From Orobanche coerulescens (Eukaryota; Streptophyta; Magnoliopsida; Lamiales; Orobanchaceae): 64,000 nt of DNA. The translations under genes and the position numbers were made by a program. Below, one piece after another: positions 46,629-57,865 of this stretch; positions within the stretch are counted from its first letter, which is position 1, and every line of letters starts with the position of its first letter. The notes beneath the pieces are model-generated. The model was not told the DNA's origin and did no database searches. It was given only the letters and a program-made list of their open reading frames with translations. The stretch spans positions 142,028,096 through 142,092,095 of the forward strand of contig CM065802.1 in NCBI GenBank assembly GCA_033398695.1, given 5' to 3'.

Positions 46629-47437
46629 AACGCGACTTTCTTCCCCATTTTCCCTTTCTTTCCCAGAACCTCATCCGCCCGAAAACTCCGAAGCCGTTCC
46701 TCCTCCGAAAACTCCCGACCACCGCACCCAGCACTGAAAACTCCGAAGCCGACCGCCGCACCCAGCACCGAAGCCGTTCCTTATCCACCACCGACCCCCG
46801 ACCGCCGCACCCAGCACCCAACACCCAGCACCAAATCCGACCGCCTCTGAAGCCATTCCTCCTCCACCGCTCCTCCATAAGCCAGCCGCCGCTCCTCCTC
46901 CATCGGCCCCGAAGGATAAGAATATCCAATGAACAAACTATTTGCTGTTGCTTTGAAATTTTGGAAAAAAATTATAAGTAGGTTTTGATGTTGAATGACA
47001 GTTTTGAATTCTGATTTTGATTAAAAATGTGAGATAATTGGTATAATGTAGAATTTTATGTCTTGTTTGTATACATCTTGGATAAGGAATATTGCTCCCT
47101 GTAAAGGGGAGAGAATACAATATCTCACTGCCTAGAACTAAGGAAGTAAAATGCAGTTATGAAACACCAGTAAAACCTGAATCACACTGAAGAGCACTCT
47201 ATGAAAATAACTTGCATATTAAAAATTACCTTCACAATTTGTTCCCACTAGTTTGCGGACAAGAATTTTATGTCTTGTTTGTATAGAATTATGTCTTGTG
47301 TTGGAATGATTATTGAATTTATTGGGATAATAGTGTTGATTGTTGAGTTTATTGAATGTTGAATTTGTTGTTCTAGTGTGTATATTGGTATGTGTGAATT
47401 TAGTTAATGTGATAGTTTTCGAATTTGTACAGGTTAA
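46629..47437 (+). other. CACTA gene 5' untranslated region
   Basis: A C-rich segment with repeated GACCGCCGCACCCAGCACC units (46660-46850), then AT-rich DNA with intron-like character before the ATG at 47438. Frames here are low-complexity Pro/Arg/Ser and not convincing. Confidence 0.45.
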
Positions 47438-48413
47438 ATGGATAAACTAAAGAGACTAGCATGTGGTAAGCAAAAATCGAAGACTCCGGAGTCGGGAGAT
47501 AGTTCCGAAGCTTCCAATCGTGCGGATCCTGTCGGTAAATATTTGGATCAGAGTAACGCTCGCATACGTGGACTAGTAGAGAATAGTGGACTGAAGTTTA
47601 AGGATGAGAACTTGTACCCGACAGATGACGCACATACTATTGCGAGGCGCTTATCGTATCAGACTACCAGATCGCGGACGACCCCCACTACTGTCGAGAC
47701 GACTCAGCCTCGTATGCCTCCTATACACCGCATTCCCTCCCCCCCACTACATCTGGGAGCAGCTGATCTACACCGAGCACGTCATCCGAGGTGCCTTCCG
47801 GTCCGCCGTCGACTCTATTTATGCCCTTTATGGTACCATCAATTCCAGGGGTCGATGAGAATGGAGTCCGCTGGCTATATAGCTTGGTTAACTCGACAGA
47901 GGCGTATGTGTTCCAGGCGTGGCCTGAGAAAATGATTTGGCGGACATGTCGGATATCTAAGATGAAGTTGTACGCATCACTTACGGAGCTTGAGAATGAG
48001 GAGGGTCGTATCGAAGACGAACCGAAAAAGAAGAAGAAGACTCGTGGCCCATCGAAGGTTCTAGCACTTGACGCATATGTTTCAAAAAATGGCCGTCACA
48101 AGATAGAAGTAAATGAAAAGTATCGACGACCCATTTTGGCTGCGGATGCTTGTACGGCATATTGTCATAATGTTGGGTTTGTTATACGCGATAGAGTTCC
48201 GGTACTGTGAGCCGAGTGGGAGGATGTGCCACAAAGTGTGAAGGATGCATTGAACAATGCTATGTCGGTAAGTTTATCTCAATTCCGAAAGCTACTTTGT
48301 GTATTTAAATTTAGAAAAAATTTAGTAATATATATTATATGCTAATTGTAGGTTTGGTTTGAGGTTCCTTCTTTCCTACTACATACTTGGTGTGATGAGG
48401 TGCAAACAACCAA
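47438..48413 (+). pseudogene. CACTA-type (Ptta/En/Spm) protein, frameshifted, two exons visible
   Basis: The ATG at 47438 opens a Lys/Ser-rich N-terminus (MDKLKRLACGKQKSKTPESG). A frame change near 47760-47800 is needed to reach the conserved part. That part has KKKKKTRGPSKVLALD, then VNEKYRRPI..ADACTAYCHNVGFVIR and EWEDVPQSVKDALNN, the layout of plant Ptta/En/Spm (Transposase_24) domains. A TGA interrupts at about 48208 between them. A donor at 48268 (GTAAG), an acceptor at 48350-48351 and a second donor at 48414 outline a 62-bp exon (WFEVPSFLLHTWCDEVQTTK). The gene is interrupted downstream by element C. Confidence 0.68.
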
Positions 48414-49010
48414 GTAAGTAATTTTCACAATACGTAGTTGAGTAATTACTCGAGAATTTTTTGCATTATTTTTGTTATTGTTAAAAATATGTATTTGTCA
48501 AATGCTTTAATAATTTATTTATTAATACAAAACAATTTGTAATTTAAAATTCACAACTTGTATAAATGGAAGGTAATTTGATTGATAAATTTAAACATGG
48601 TAAACATTCTAATTTAATTATAATTATGAGTATTATAACATACACTTTTAGAATATACATAAAACATTATAATATTAATTATACATAAAAATAATAAAAC
48701 TAACACATTAACATTATATACTCATACACAAACAATAAATATAAAATGACATGTAACATAATCACTAAACTTAAATTTTGACATTCAACTGCATAATAAC
48801 AACTGTATACACACAACAGATTATTTATGAATAACATAATAAATAAATAACATTATGAATTAGAATAAAACAATAACACAAATCACAGTAAATAAATACA
48901 TAATTTACAAAATTCTTTACAAATATATTTGACTAATGTTTGATTATTATTTATAAATATTTGTTATATGTACAAATCTTGGAAAAATGAGCTACACATG
49001 TTTTAGTCAG
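48414..49010 (+). other. AT-rich CACTA intron or interior
   Basis: Begins with a splice donor GTAAGTAATT. Very AT-rich, with stops in all frames. Ends at element C; the last five bases GTCAG are the candidate target duplication. Confidence 0.5.
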
Positions 49011-51658
49011 TGTAATACCCGGTTGTAATGCATTCATTTTCATTCAGTATTTATCACTCAGTAATTTTCACTAATTATTAATCACTCATTATTCATGATT
49101 CATTCATTTGCATTCACTATTGGCATGTTGTAACCGTATATCAGTTACCGATTGTCATTTCATCTCCGTTTATAAATCGAGAAGGGAGTATTATCATTTT
49201 TCATCGTGATTGGTAGTCTTGTACTGGAAGTATCATCTTTGGCATGTGTTGGACTTGTTCACTTTCACATACGTATGGTATGTCGGATCATTCATCAATC
49301 GTAGCGAGAAATCGGAGTTATCGGATTTTTACCTTGGCCAGCAACGAGTTACGTCCGTAAGGATTGTCGGATACGGCCGTAATAGGCGTTCGTTGATTTC
49401 AGGCCATTTTGGACGAACAGGACTTACGGCCGTAAGGTTTCGGCATACGGCCGTAAGTTGAGCAGGTACGGCCGTAAGGCTTGGCCGGATACGGCCGTAC
49501 GTGTCGAGCAGGGTGCCCAGGCATTTTGGCCGAAGGCGAGTTACGGCCGTAAGATGGGCAGGATACGGCCGTAAGGGGTATTCGTATTTTTTTCAGGGTG
49601 TGTCGGACGAGAAGGACTTACGGCCGTAAGGGTTGCGGCATACGGCCGTAAGATGAGGCAAGTACGGCCGTAAGGCTTGGCCGGATACGGCCGTACGTTA
49701 CAGGCGAGGTGCCTGGTCAGTTTCGACGAAGGGGGCTTACGCCCGTAAGTTTGGCCGGTTACGGCCGTATCGGTCGAGTTATGCCCGTAAGGTGAGCGGG
49801 TACGGCCGTATGGGTGTCGGCAAGTGTTTTGGACGAGGGCGAGTTACGCCCGTAAGTCTGGTGCGGGTACGGCCGTATGGCTGTCGGCAGTTTCTGGATG
49901 AAGCCGAGTTACGGCCGTACGAGCTGGCTGGTTACGGCCGTAAGGCCGTTGACCTTGGGATGTTACGGCCGTAAGTAGGCCGAGTTACGGCCGTAACTTC
50001 TGGCAGTTTATAAGGACTTGGCTGGGACTTTTTCATCATTTTCACCTTTTCTTCATCCTACTTCCGAGAGAGAGGGTTTGTGGGAGGAATTTTCATCATC
50101 AATCACTTGAGTGTTAGATTTTCATCATCTTCATTCGTTTAGGAAGCTTGGATACTCGTTTTAACTCATGTTCATCGGATCGAAGTGGTTGGATCTTCAA
50201 GAGGTAATTTCTTCAACATCTTGGATTTCGATTTTGTATTGAGATATGATGTTTTGGACGTTAAAATCATGTTGTATGAAGTGAAGTACGGATGATTATG
50301 GATATGTATGATTATTCAATGGATTATTGAAGGATTATTCAAGAACACTTTGAATATTGAGTTGGATTTGGGGGTTTTCGATTAATTGTTGTTGTAATCA
50401 CGAATTTGGATATTCATTTTGGATTATTGATCGTATTGAAGATGTTTTGTTGGTTTGAAACACTTCTTGGGGATTTGATATCGGTATAATTGAGGTTTGG
50501 TTGTTAACAATGGAAGATTGGCCACAACGTATTCGATATAATGCCCCAATGAACTTGGTTTAGTCGTGTTGATGTTTTGAGTTCGTTATAATCGTGTTTG
50601 ATTCGTATATTGAGCGGATTGTTGGTAATTGTGTTATTCAAGGTTGTTTCGAGCGACCGACATCTCATTTAGGACGTTGTTCGTGGAAGGACATTCTCCA
50701 TCGGTGTTGTGTAAGTTAATTCTTACTCGGTTAAAAGGATATTCATTCCTTTTGTTGTTGTTCATTCATAATCATAACTCAATCATCATTGTATTAACCG
50801 TATTGAGACTTGTAATTGTCGAATAATCACTTCATTCACGAGGAACGACGGTTCCAATCATTTCATTGAGTTATCAATCACTTCACTATTATTTTCATCT
50901 CGGTGAGTCATTCTTGACCTTGTCGGATTTTTATTCATTGATATTCATTGTGGTCATTCTCGTTTATATGACCTTCTGGGTTCATATTGCGTGGCCGAGT
51001 GCGGATGTGTGGAATTTTTAGTCGAGCATGCGATAGTCATGTATTGGGTTCGCCGATACATTGGACTGTGCACACGGTAACGTTTACCTCCGTGAGACTA
51101 ATTAGGTACAAGGACTGGTGTGTCCGGGCACTCGTCTTGTACACTTGCACAAAACATTACGGGCATACTATGATACTCCTCTTCAGCTCAAATTCATAAC
51201 TAAGGATATTTCATAACTAAAGATATATCATAATTGTGTATTTTCAACCCTTGAGGATTGTTGTTCTGTGTAACTGACCCCGTTGGGGGATATTGTTTTC
51301 AGGTCACGGCAAGGCAAAGGCACGGGAAGAGCATATTGACGGTGAGGAGTCCCAGTGATACTAGTAGGGCCCCCCGATCCTTTCAGTCATTCATGTTGTT
51401 GTCATTTATTTTCCGCTGCAGATTTTCATTTGGATACTCCGTTTCATTCAGCGTTGTGTATTTTATCTTCATATAAAATATACTAGTATTCGGTATTGTC
51501 CTGGTGTTTTGTAATTAAACTCCTCATCGGAGTATTTGGTAATATAATGTGGTTCGGTACTACAATTATATTATTTAATTCATCATTTTTCATTCGCCTG
51601 GTGGGTCCCAGTTGGGGATCCACAGCACTGTAATATCCGCATAATTTGGGGTGTTACA
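49011..51658 (+). repeat. Element C 5' LTR
   Basis: 2,648 bp, TGTAATACCCGG...GGGTGTTACA. Palindrome array 49350-49999 directly precedes the TATA box TTTATAAGG (about 50007-50015). The first about 265 bases are matched by the 3' copy at 61939-62209. Confidence 0.92.
49350..49999 (+). promoter_or_regulatory. Array of 18 exact TACGGCCGTA palindromes before the LTR TATA box
   Basis: By eye, 18 perfect copies of the 10-bp palindrome TACGGCCGTA and about five one-base variants (TACGCCCGTA, ACGTCCGTAA, ATGCCCGTAA) in 650 bp. Most copies are followed by AG or AGG. Two larger units of about 190 bp (from about 49410 and 49600) share the order of sites and spacers, so the array grew in part by segmental duplication. 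It ends eight bases upstream of the TATA box. Confidence 0.85.
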
Positions 51659-51662
51659 GAGT

Positions 51663-51675
51663 TGGTATCGGAGCG
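51663..51675 (+). other. Primer-binding site of element C
   Basis: TGGTATCGGAGCG, four bases after the LTR; initiator-Met type with two mismatches. Confidence 0.82.
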
Positions 51676-52154
51676 TGGTTTTGAATACTACCTTCCGAGT
51701 CATGTCTCATTTGAAATCATCGTCATCGGACTAGTATCATTGGACTTTCGCGTCACGTGTGACCTGTGCAAATGCCGAGCCAATCAGACCGAAAGAACTG
51801 TAAGATTTCTAACGCCATGGTATAATTTCTGGCAATAAGAATCATTCATTCATCATTCATTAGTCAACAATCCTCATCATCATTCATTTTGATCAGCACG
51901 ATCATGTTAACTCATTAATCACTCAGTTCATTTCACAGTTCAGTTGTTGATCTTGAGGATCATATCATTAATTTGGTTAACTTGTTCAAGATAATCATTT
52001 CGAGAATTTCATTAGATAATCATCTCACCTCAGTTAATCATTCATGTAATCACTGTGCTAGAGCGCGTATGCTCATTTTCATCATTTCATGACGTAATGA
52101 TAATGTGATATTCATGCGAGAGATATAATCATCATGTGACTTTCCTACTTCAGT
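51676..52154 (+). other. Element C leader
   Basis: Untranslated leader from primer site to gag ATG; ATCATTCATT-type repeats, no coding signal. Confidence 0.6.
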
Positions 52155-52787
52155 ATGGAGAGAGCAAGCAGAAGACGCGGAGGACAAGGCCGTGGTGCGG
52201 GCCGAGTCCCAAGAGCTTGCGTTAATACACGTGCAAATGCGAGGAATAATGCTAACTCATCAAGCAGCAACGCTGCCACTCATTCACCTGGGCGTGATCA
52301 TTCACTATCGAGAAGTCGTACCCGAGACATATCTCAGTCAGAAGGTGTTTGGATTGACCCACTCGCTTTTATGCAGGGCATGATGGACCAAATGACTCAG
52401 ATGACACAACTGATGGAGACGATACATAACTCAGCTAATCAAAATCAACAGGCTCCTCCGCCGCCACCTCAGAGGCAAGAGAGGAGTGTGGGCAGTATCA
52501 TCGGCGACATCTCTCGCCAAAGGCCACCCACATTTGAGGGCTCATCTGAGCCGGAGGATATTGTTCATTGGCTCGAGCATTTCGAGAAGTTATTTGCTAT
52601 GGTAGAGTGTCCTGAAGGACAAAAAGTTTCAGTTGCGGCTTACTATCTGGGTAAGAGCGCTCATTCTTGGTGGTTGTCGTTGAAGCCCACCGACGGATCA
52701 TGTACTTGGGATCAATTCAAGACTCTCATGATGGAGAGGTATTATCCGGCCCCACTCAGAGAGGCCAAGCTATCAGAATTACTCACT
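52155..52787 (+). pseudogene. Element C gag, 5' part
   Basis: MERASRRRGGQGRGAGRVPR start, basic then Ser/Asn-rich, followed by the gag domain (RQRPPTFEGSSEPEDIVHWL, AAYYLGKSAHSWW, TWDQFKTLMMERYYP). It is open until split by element D at 52788; the frame continues exactly after D at 57866, so it was intact here when D inserted. It encodes the structural particle protein. Confidence 0.88.
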
Positions 52788-54122
52788 TGTTGTGGGAAAA
52801 TCCCTCACAATATGCCGCAAGTGCACGGTGTCAACAAGTAATAAAGTGATAAGTAAAGTATCGTTCCCTCGAGGACTGATTTCACTAAGTACCAAAATAT
52901 AGTCAACTCACAATTTTATTTGAAGAACAATTAAATAGATTTTATATCTAAACTAATTGCAGAAAGTAATTAATAGTACTAATAATAATACTAATAATAA
53001 TAATACTAATAAGGGGTAGGATTATGATTGTCACCTCAAACAATCGGGAATGATATTTATTCGATTCAATTCACTGTTATTCAATTGATTGTAAGCCAGG
53101 AATTCCTAAATTATTCTAAAGCCTTTCCCAAGGTCGATAGAAAATACTACGAATTACTAACTCGATATATCCCTATTCGAATTAGATAATTAATAGCTAA
53201 AACAGTTCAAGAATTCCCATAATAAATAGGCTTCACAATTCGCATGAGTATATCCCTATCTCACGAAAATTATGATTCGTCTAACAAGAACTATGCCTAA
53301 ATTTCATCTCCCGAATCCATAAAGACATTCAAAATAAATTAAATGTTGGCCAGACAATTAAAAAGCATTAAGAACAGTAAGAAGAATCCAATTCAATAGA
53401 ATAACGAGTAAATCGAAATAATAATAAATAATCAAACCGTCATGAAATTGGCTACAATCAAAATCCTACTCGAATAAATCTAATAACTAAGATGCAGAAA
53501 AACCGTAGGGATCCGTGGTCTTGTCGTCGCCCCACAAATCTCCTCCTTGTGTTCTCCTTCTTTCTTCCGCCGAAAACCTGCCTGGTCCTCCTCGTTTTTT
53601 TTTGTTCTCATCATAATTTCCTTTTATAGTTTTTTTTTCTTTTTTCAATCACTCTCCAGTAGGTGGTCTTTTTCCTAGGAAACAAAATTCTCCAATCTCC
53701 ATTCCTCCCAGTGCTCCTCACGGCACAAGCGGCCCAAAAGCTGATGTCCAGAAAATCAGCCATCAAAAGCCCACCTACGCGGCCCATTTTTTTAAAACTT
53801 AGCATACTTCTTTTCCTGGTGTGGCTCCCAGTGGCGTCTTTTTGCGCTTTGTGTGCCGCGGCTCACTTTGTGTGTGCCGCGGCACACAGTACAGTGTGCA
53901 CATTATTCGCTGGATGTCTTCGTGTGCCGCGGTTCACTTGGTGTGTGCCGCGGCTCATGACCAAAAAATGCTATTTTCGCCCGTTTTTCATCGTTTTGGC
54001 TTCCGGACTCCGATTTCCTGCAAAACATACAAAAATAATGCATTAAAAGCTCATTTATGCTGATTTAGGCTCAAGATGGATATAAAATAATGATATAAAA
54101 GTGCATAAAAATACGCCTAACA
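52788..54122 (-). repeat. Element D 3' LTR
   Basis: 1,335 bp; minus-strand ends TGTTAGGCG...CCCACAACA. TATA box CTATAAAAGG about 53620-53629 (minus); palindrome cluster at 53849-53964. The frames open in both LTRs (53663-54046 and the like) are non-coding. Confidence 0.93.
53849..53964 (-). promoter_or_regulatory. Four TGCCGCGG palindrome sites in element D LTR
   Basis: GTGTGCCGCGGCTCAC, TGTGTGCCGCGGCACACA, GTGTGCCGCGGTTCAC and GTGTGCCGCGGCTCATG in about 115 bp. The second is a perfect palindrome. The cluster is about 220 bp upstream of the TATA box on the minus strand. Identical cluster at 57589-57702. Confidence 0.7.
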
Positions 54123-55676
54123 AATACCCCCAAACTTGAGCCTTTGCTTGTCCTCAAGCAAACAATTTCAATTTTAAACAAAATGTATCGTGAATAATCA
54201 TGCAAATCCATAGTGCTCAACTTAATCAATACTACCCTGAAAATTTCAAAGAATAATACAAGTATCGTAATAGTGAGTCACGTCCCGGACACTGATTCCA
54301 CTAAGTAACCAATTTCAGTCCTAATCAATCGTTCATGGAGAAAATCAAGTTCAAAGATTAACAAGCGTGAATTTAACCGACCGTCAATATGAAGGGTTGA
54401 AATAAACAACCTAATTCGCCCAGTCCCACAGTCTAGTGGCAAAAATTTCAAGAGTTTCATTATCAAAATTAATCCTCAGATAGTATTCCCTTATGTATGC
54501 TCAATAATATGATTCGAGTTAACCACTAGGTTTCGGCTCTCGGGATATTTCATCGGGATGATCCTAGGGTGGATTTCCATTCTCATGTATCGGGGAACCG
54601 TTTGACGTAAAAGGCACTCATGGGGCACATAGATGCTTCTAGTTACTAAGCCCCCCTCTACAGCGGAGAAAAAACTCGAATAGCAATTCCCGCATGTCAA
54701 GGTTACCGTTTTACGCGAGAGTAAACAACGGGTCACGTGAATACCCCCGGTTACTAGGCTTCCCATCATCGGTAATACGATATTTCTAAATTATTAATCT
54801 ATTCAGGGTCGTCGTTTTACGCGAGAGTAAACAACGGGTCACGTGAATACCCCCGGTTACTAGACTTCCCATCATAGAACAATCAATATCTCGACTTTTT
54901 CTTGGGAAAAACTGTCCGTCTCTAAACTCAATCCAAGTGCCAACAAGACTCATATTACTGGACGACTAGCTACACGAAAAATTTAACCAAACGTATAGAC
55001 GGTGATTTGAAAACACGTATGTCTCTTTTCTTATCTGCTAAAATTTCTACAAAAACGATAAAATTTCGGACCTAATTGAATATTCAATAGAAACAGAAAT
55101 CGCTGACTGCAACTCGACCAAAAGTCAACCGTTTCTTCCAAGAGACATCAGTATCGTAAAATCGGTTTTACACATGGAAGCACGAAAAATTCACGAAAAA
55201 TTCAAGCTTGCAAAAACCATCAACATCATGCAAAATAAAGTCCACTACACATAACATTATCAATAATAAAACTCATGTGAAAATAAAAGAGATAAGGAAA
55301 AGTGAAACTTATTCCAAATGTCTTCTTGAACACCCGCACATGTCTGAGTGGAAACGTCGATCAATCCATACTTCAAATAATGCTCAGCATCACGAGGGAC
55401 CCCCAAACTTAGTCTCTAGTCATGAAATAACAGTAGACATTAAATCAAGAAAGACTAGAATATGAAGAATAATAACTCATAGGGTTAAAAAGAAATATCA
55501 TAGAAATAAGGGCCAACAAGAATACACGAATCCAAACGAAATAACAAAACAAAGAAAAATAAATTACTAACGAAAAATCAAATAAAAACAACTAACTAGA
55601 AAGCAAGTAAAAATGATGGGTTGCCTCCCATCCAGCGCTCTATTTTACGTCTTGAGCACGACGTGGCAAAAAGAAT
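54123..55676 (-). other. Element D internal 3' region with hairpin repeat and two polypurine-like tracts
   Basis: Directly after the LTR (plus view) is the polypurine tract (minus GCTCAAGTTTGGGGGTATT); a second AAGTTTGGGGGTCCC lies at about 55399-55413, as in Athila-group elements with an extra tract. A hairpin-forming repeat lies at 54700-54875. No protein domain seen. Confidence 0.65.
54700..54875 (-). repeat. Two copies of a hairpin-forming segment
   Basis: Two copies, about 106 bp apart, of a segment with CCGTTTTACGCGAGAGTAAA then CAACGG (54706-54731), and TCGTTTTACGCGAGAGTAAA then CAACGG (54812-54837), each followed by GTCACGTGAATACCCCCGGTTACTAG (read as GTCACGTGAATACC and CCCGGTTACTAG). 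CCGTT..TTAC can pair with GTAA..AACGG around a GCGAGA loop. The same pair, at the same spacing, is in element F at about 63858-63990. Confidence 0.7.
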
Positions 55677-56345
55677 TTAACGTGGCTTCTTTCTAGGGAG
55701 ATTGCCAAATACCCTCTTCTTGCAATCAATAAGCCTCTTATTCCATAGGGGAGACTTTGGCTCATGCCCGGTTGCCAAAAATAATGAATAAGAATAATTA
55801 TGCGGACAACCAAAAAATGATGGAAGAATATAATAATGATAAGGCATAAAAAAATAAGCAGAGTTCGAATGGGCAAATAATAAAGAATTATCATGCATAA
55901 CCTCATTAGAACTCGAAGAAGCAGCCTCAACAAAATCATGAGTAATGGGGTCAATCTCTCCCATTATGGATCTAGGAAAAATTATGCGTGGCACCGTTAA
56001 TAAAATTTTTGGCACAAAAGTATTCACCTTATTAGTCGAAGTTTGATGACAATTTAATGGAATTTCTTTGGAAACATCATCAATGATAACTTCTTCTCTA
56101 GGCTCATCACACTTTATGAAATCATTAGGTGCTGGGGGATCGACCATAAAACTCAACATGTCGTTCTTCTCAACCTCCCCCTCAACTTCACTACTAAATA
56201 AATGAGCTGGAAAATAACCATAGTGAACTTCAAGACCACGATGTGCACATTCTAGCTCAAAAAGGGTACTATCAGGATATTTAAGAACGTCTACACATTG
56301 TTCAAGCATGGTCTTTTGTTTTGGGGGAGGGGGCTGACTGACCAT
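55677..56345 (-). CDS. Element D hypothetical ORF, 222 aa
   Basis: An uninterrupted frame in an element whose LTRs are young. Start MVSQPPPPKQKTMLEQCVDV; no zinc knuckle, protease or pol motif; no clear membrane segment. It is acidic in the middle (EVEGEVEKNDML, DEPREEVIIDDV), aromatic near the C-terminus (FFMPYHYYILPSFFG), and basic at the end (RVFGNLPRKKPR). It sits just downstream of the primer site, in gag position. It may be a decayed gag start, an accessory protein or fortuitous; I do not recognise it. Confidence 0.45.
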   Translation of the reverse strand: MVSQPPPPKQKTMLEQCVDVLKYPDSTLFELECAHRGLEVHYGYFPAHLFSSEVEGEVEKNDMLSFMVDPPAPNDFIKCDEPREEVIIDDVSKEIPLNCHQTSTNKVNTFVPKILLTVPRIIFPRSIMGEIDPITHDFVEAASSSSNEVMHDNSLLFAHSNSAYFFMPYHYYILPSFFGCPHNYSYSLFLATGHEPKSPLWNKRLIDCKKRVFGNLPRKKPR

Positions 56346-56502
56346 ATTTGGCGAATTATTAAGAACATTGGGATTTATGAAATGCCAAGGGTCACGATAC
56401 TCATAGGAAAATATAATGACAAAAAATAAAAATATAGAAACTAAAAAAGAAACTTCAAATTAAAATTAGAGTCGCTTGGTATTGATATTAGCGAAAAATC
56501 AG

Positions 56503-56520
56503 TCCCCGACAATGGCGCCA
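56503..56520 (-). other. Primer-binding site of element D (tRNA-Asp-like)
   Basis: Minus strand TGGCGCCATTGTCGGGGA, six bases from the 5' LTR. It differs at two positions from the TGGCGCC.TTG.CGGGGA site used by Athila-type elements. Confidence 0.85.
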
Positions 56521-56526
56521 AAAACT

Positions 56527-57860
56527 TGTTGTGGGAAAATCCCTCACAATATGCCGCAAGTGCACGGTGTCAACAAGTAATAAAGTGATAAGTAAAGTAT
56601 CGTTCCCTCGAGGACTGATTTCACTAAGTACCAAAATATAGTCAACTCACAATTTTAATTGAAGAACAATTAAATAGAGTTTATATCTAAACTAATTGCA
56701 GAAAGTAATTAATAGTACTAATAATAATACTAATAATAATAATACTAATAAGGGGTAGGATTATGATTGTCACCTCAAACAATCGGGAATGATATTTATT
56801 CGATTCAATTCACTGTTATTCAATTGATTGTAAGCCAGGAATTCCTAAATTATTCTAAAGCCTTTCCCAAGGTCGATAGAAAATACTACGAATTACTAAC
56901 TCGATATATCCCTATTCGAATTAGATAATTAATAGCTAAAACAGTTCAAGAATTCCCACAATAAATAGGCTTCACAATTCGCATGAGTATATCCCTATCT
57001 CACGAAAATTATGATTCGTCTAACAAGAACTATGCCTAAATTTCATCTCCCGAATCCATAAAGACATTCAAAACAAATTAACTGTTGGCCAGACAATTAA
57101 AAAGCATTAAGAACAGTAAGAAGAATCCAATTCAATAGAATAACGAGTAAATCGAAATAATAATAAATAATCAAACCGTCATGAAATTGGCTACAATCAA
57201 AATCCTACTCGAATAAATCTAATAACTAAGATGCAGAAAAACCGTAGGGATCCGTGGTCTTGTCGTCGCCCCACAAATCTCCTCCTTGTGTTCTCCTTCT
57301 TTCTTCCGCCGAAAACCTGCCTGGTCCTCCTCGTTTTTTTTGTTCTCATCATAATTGCCTTTTATAGTTTTTTTTTCTTTTTTCAATTACTCTCCAGTAG
57401 GTGGTCTTTTTCCTAGAAAACAAAATTCTCCAATCTCCATTCCTCCCAGTGCTCCTCACGGCACAAGCGGCCCAAAAGCTGATGTCCAGAAAATCATCCA
57501 TCAAAAGCCCACCTACGCGGCCCATTTTTTTAAAACTCAGCATACTTCTTTTCCTGGTGTGGCTCCCAGTGGCGTCTTTTTGCGCTTTGTGTGCCGCGGC
57601 TCACTTTGTGTGTGCCGCGGCACACAGTACAGTGTGCACATTATTCGCTGGTTTTCTTCGTGTGCCGCGGTTCACTTGGTGTGTGCCGCGGCTCATGATC
57701 AAAAAATGCTATTTTCGCCCGTTTTTCATCGTTTTGGCTTCCGGACTCCGATTTCCTGCAAAACATACAAAAATAATGCATTAAAAGCTCATTTATGCTG
57801 ATTTAGGCTCAAAATGGATATAAAATAATGATATAAAAGCGCATAAAAATACGCCTAACA
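56527..57860 (-). repeat. Element D 5' LTR
   Basis: 1,334 bp; the promoter copy in element orientation. TATA box about 57358-57367 (minus), TGCCGCGG cluster 57589-57702. Confidence 0.93.
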
Positions 57861-57865
57861 TCACT

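Larger units (their letters stand above)
45603..49010 (+). mobile_element. Left part of a CACTA (En/Spm) transposon
   Basis: Starts with the diagnostic CACTACAAAAAATAACA terminus inserted in element G; a 3-bp target CCA precedes it. It is followed by a subterminal palindrome-rich region (46150-46615), a TATA box and a gene with a Ptta/En/Spm-type domain. The right end (TTTTTTGTAGTG) is not found before element C interrupts at 49011, nor in the later segments, so it lies beyond 64 kb or is lost. Confidence 0.82.
52788..57860 (-). mobile_element. Element D: young non-autonomous LTR retrotransposon (Athila/Tat-like)
   Basis: 5,073 bp; LTRs of about 1.33 kb; exact target duplication TCACT (52783-52787 and 57861-57865); minus-oriented tRNA-Asp-like primer site and AAGTTTGGGGGTATT polypurine tract. 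Internal region 2.4 kb without gag or pol domains. The two LTRs differ at only some 15-20 positions by eye, so it inserted recently. Same family group as element F. Confidence 0.93.

Noticed and set aside
49350..49999. CRISPR-like look of regularly repeated palindromes
   Set aside because: Plant LTR context, spacers of uneven length that themselves repeat, 10-bp core only, no cas genes.
53663..54063. Frames of 80-148 codons present in both element D LTRs (also 57355-57801)
   Set aside because: Shared only because the LTRs are copies; they cross the palindrome cluster and have no domain.
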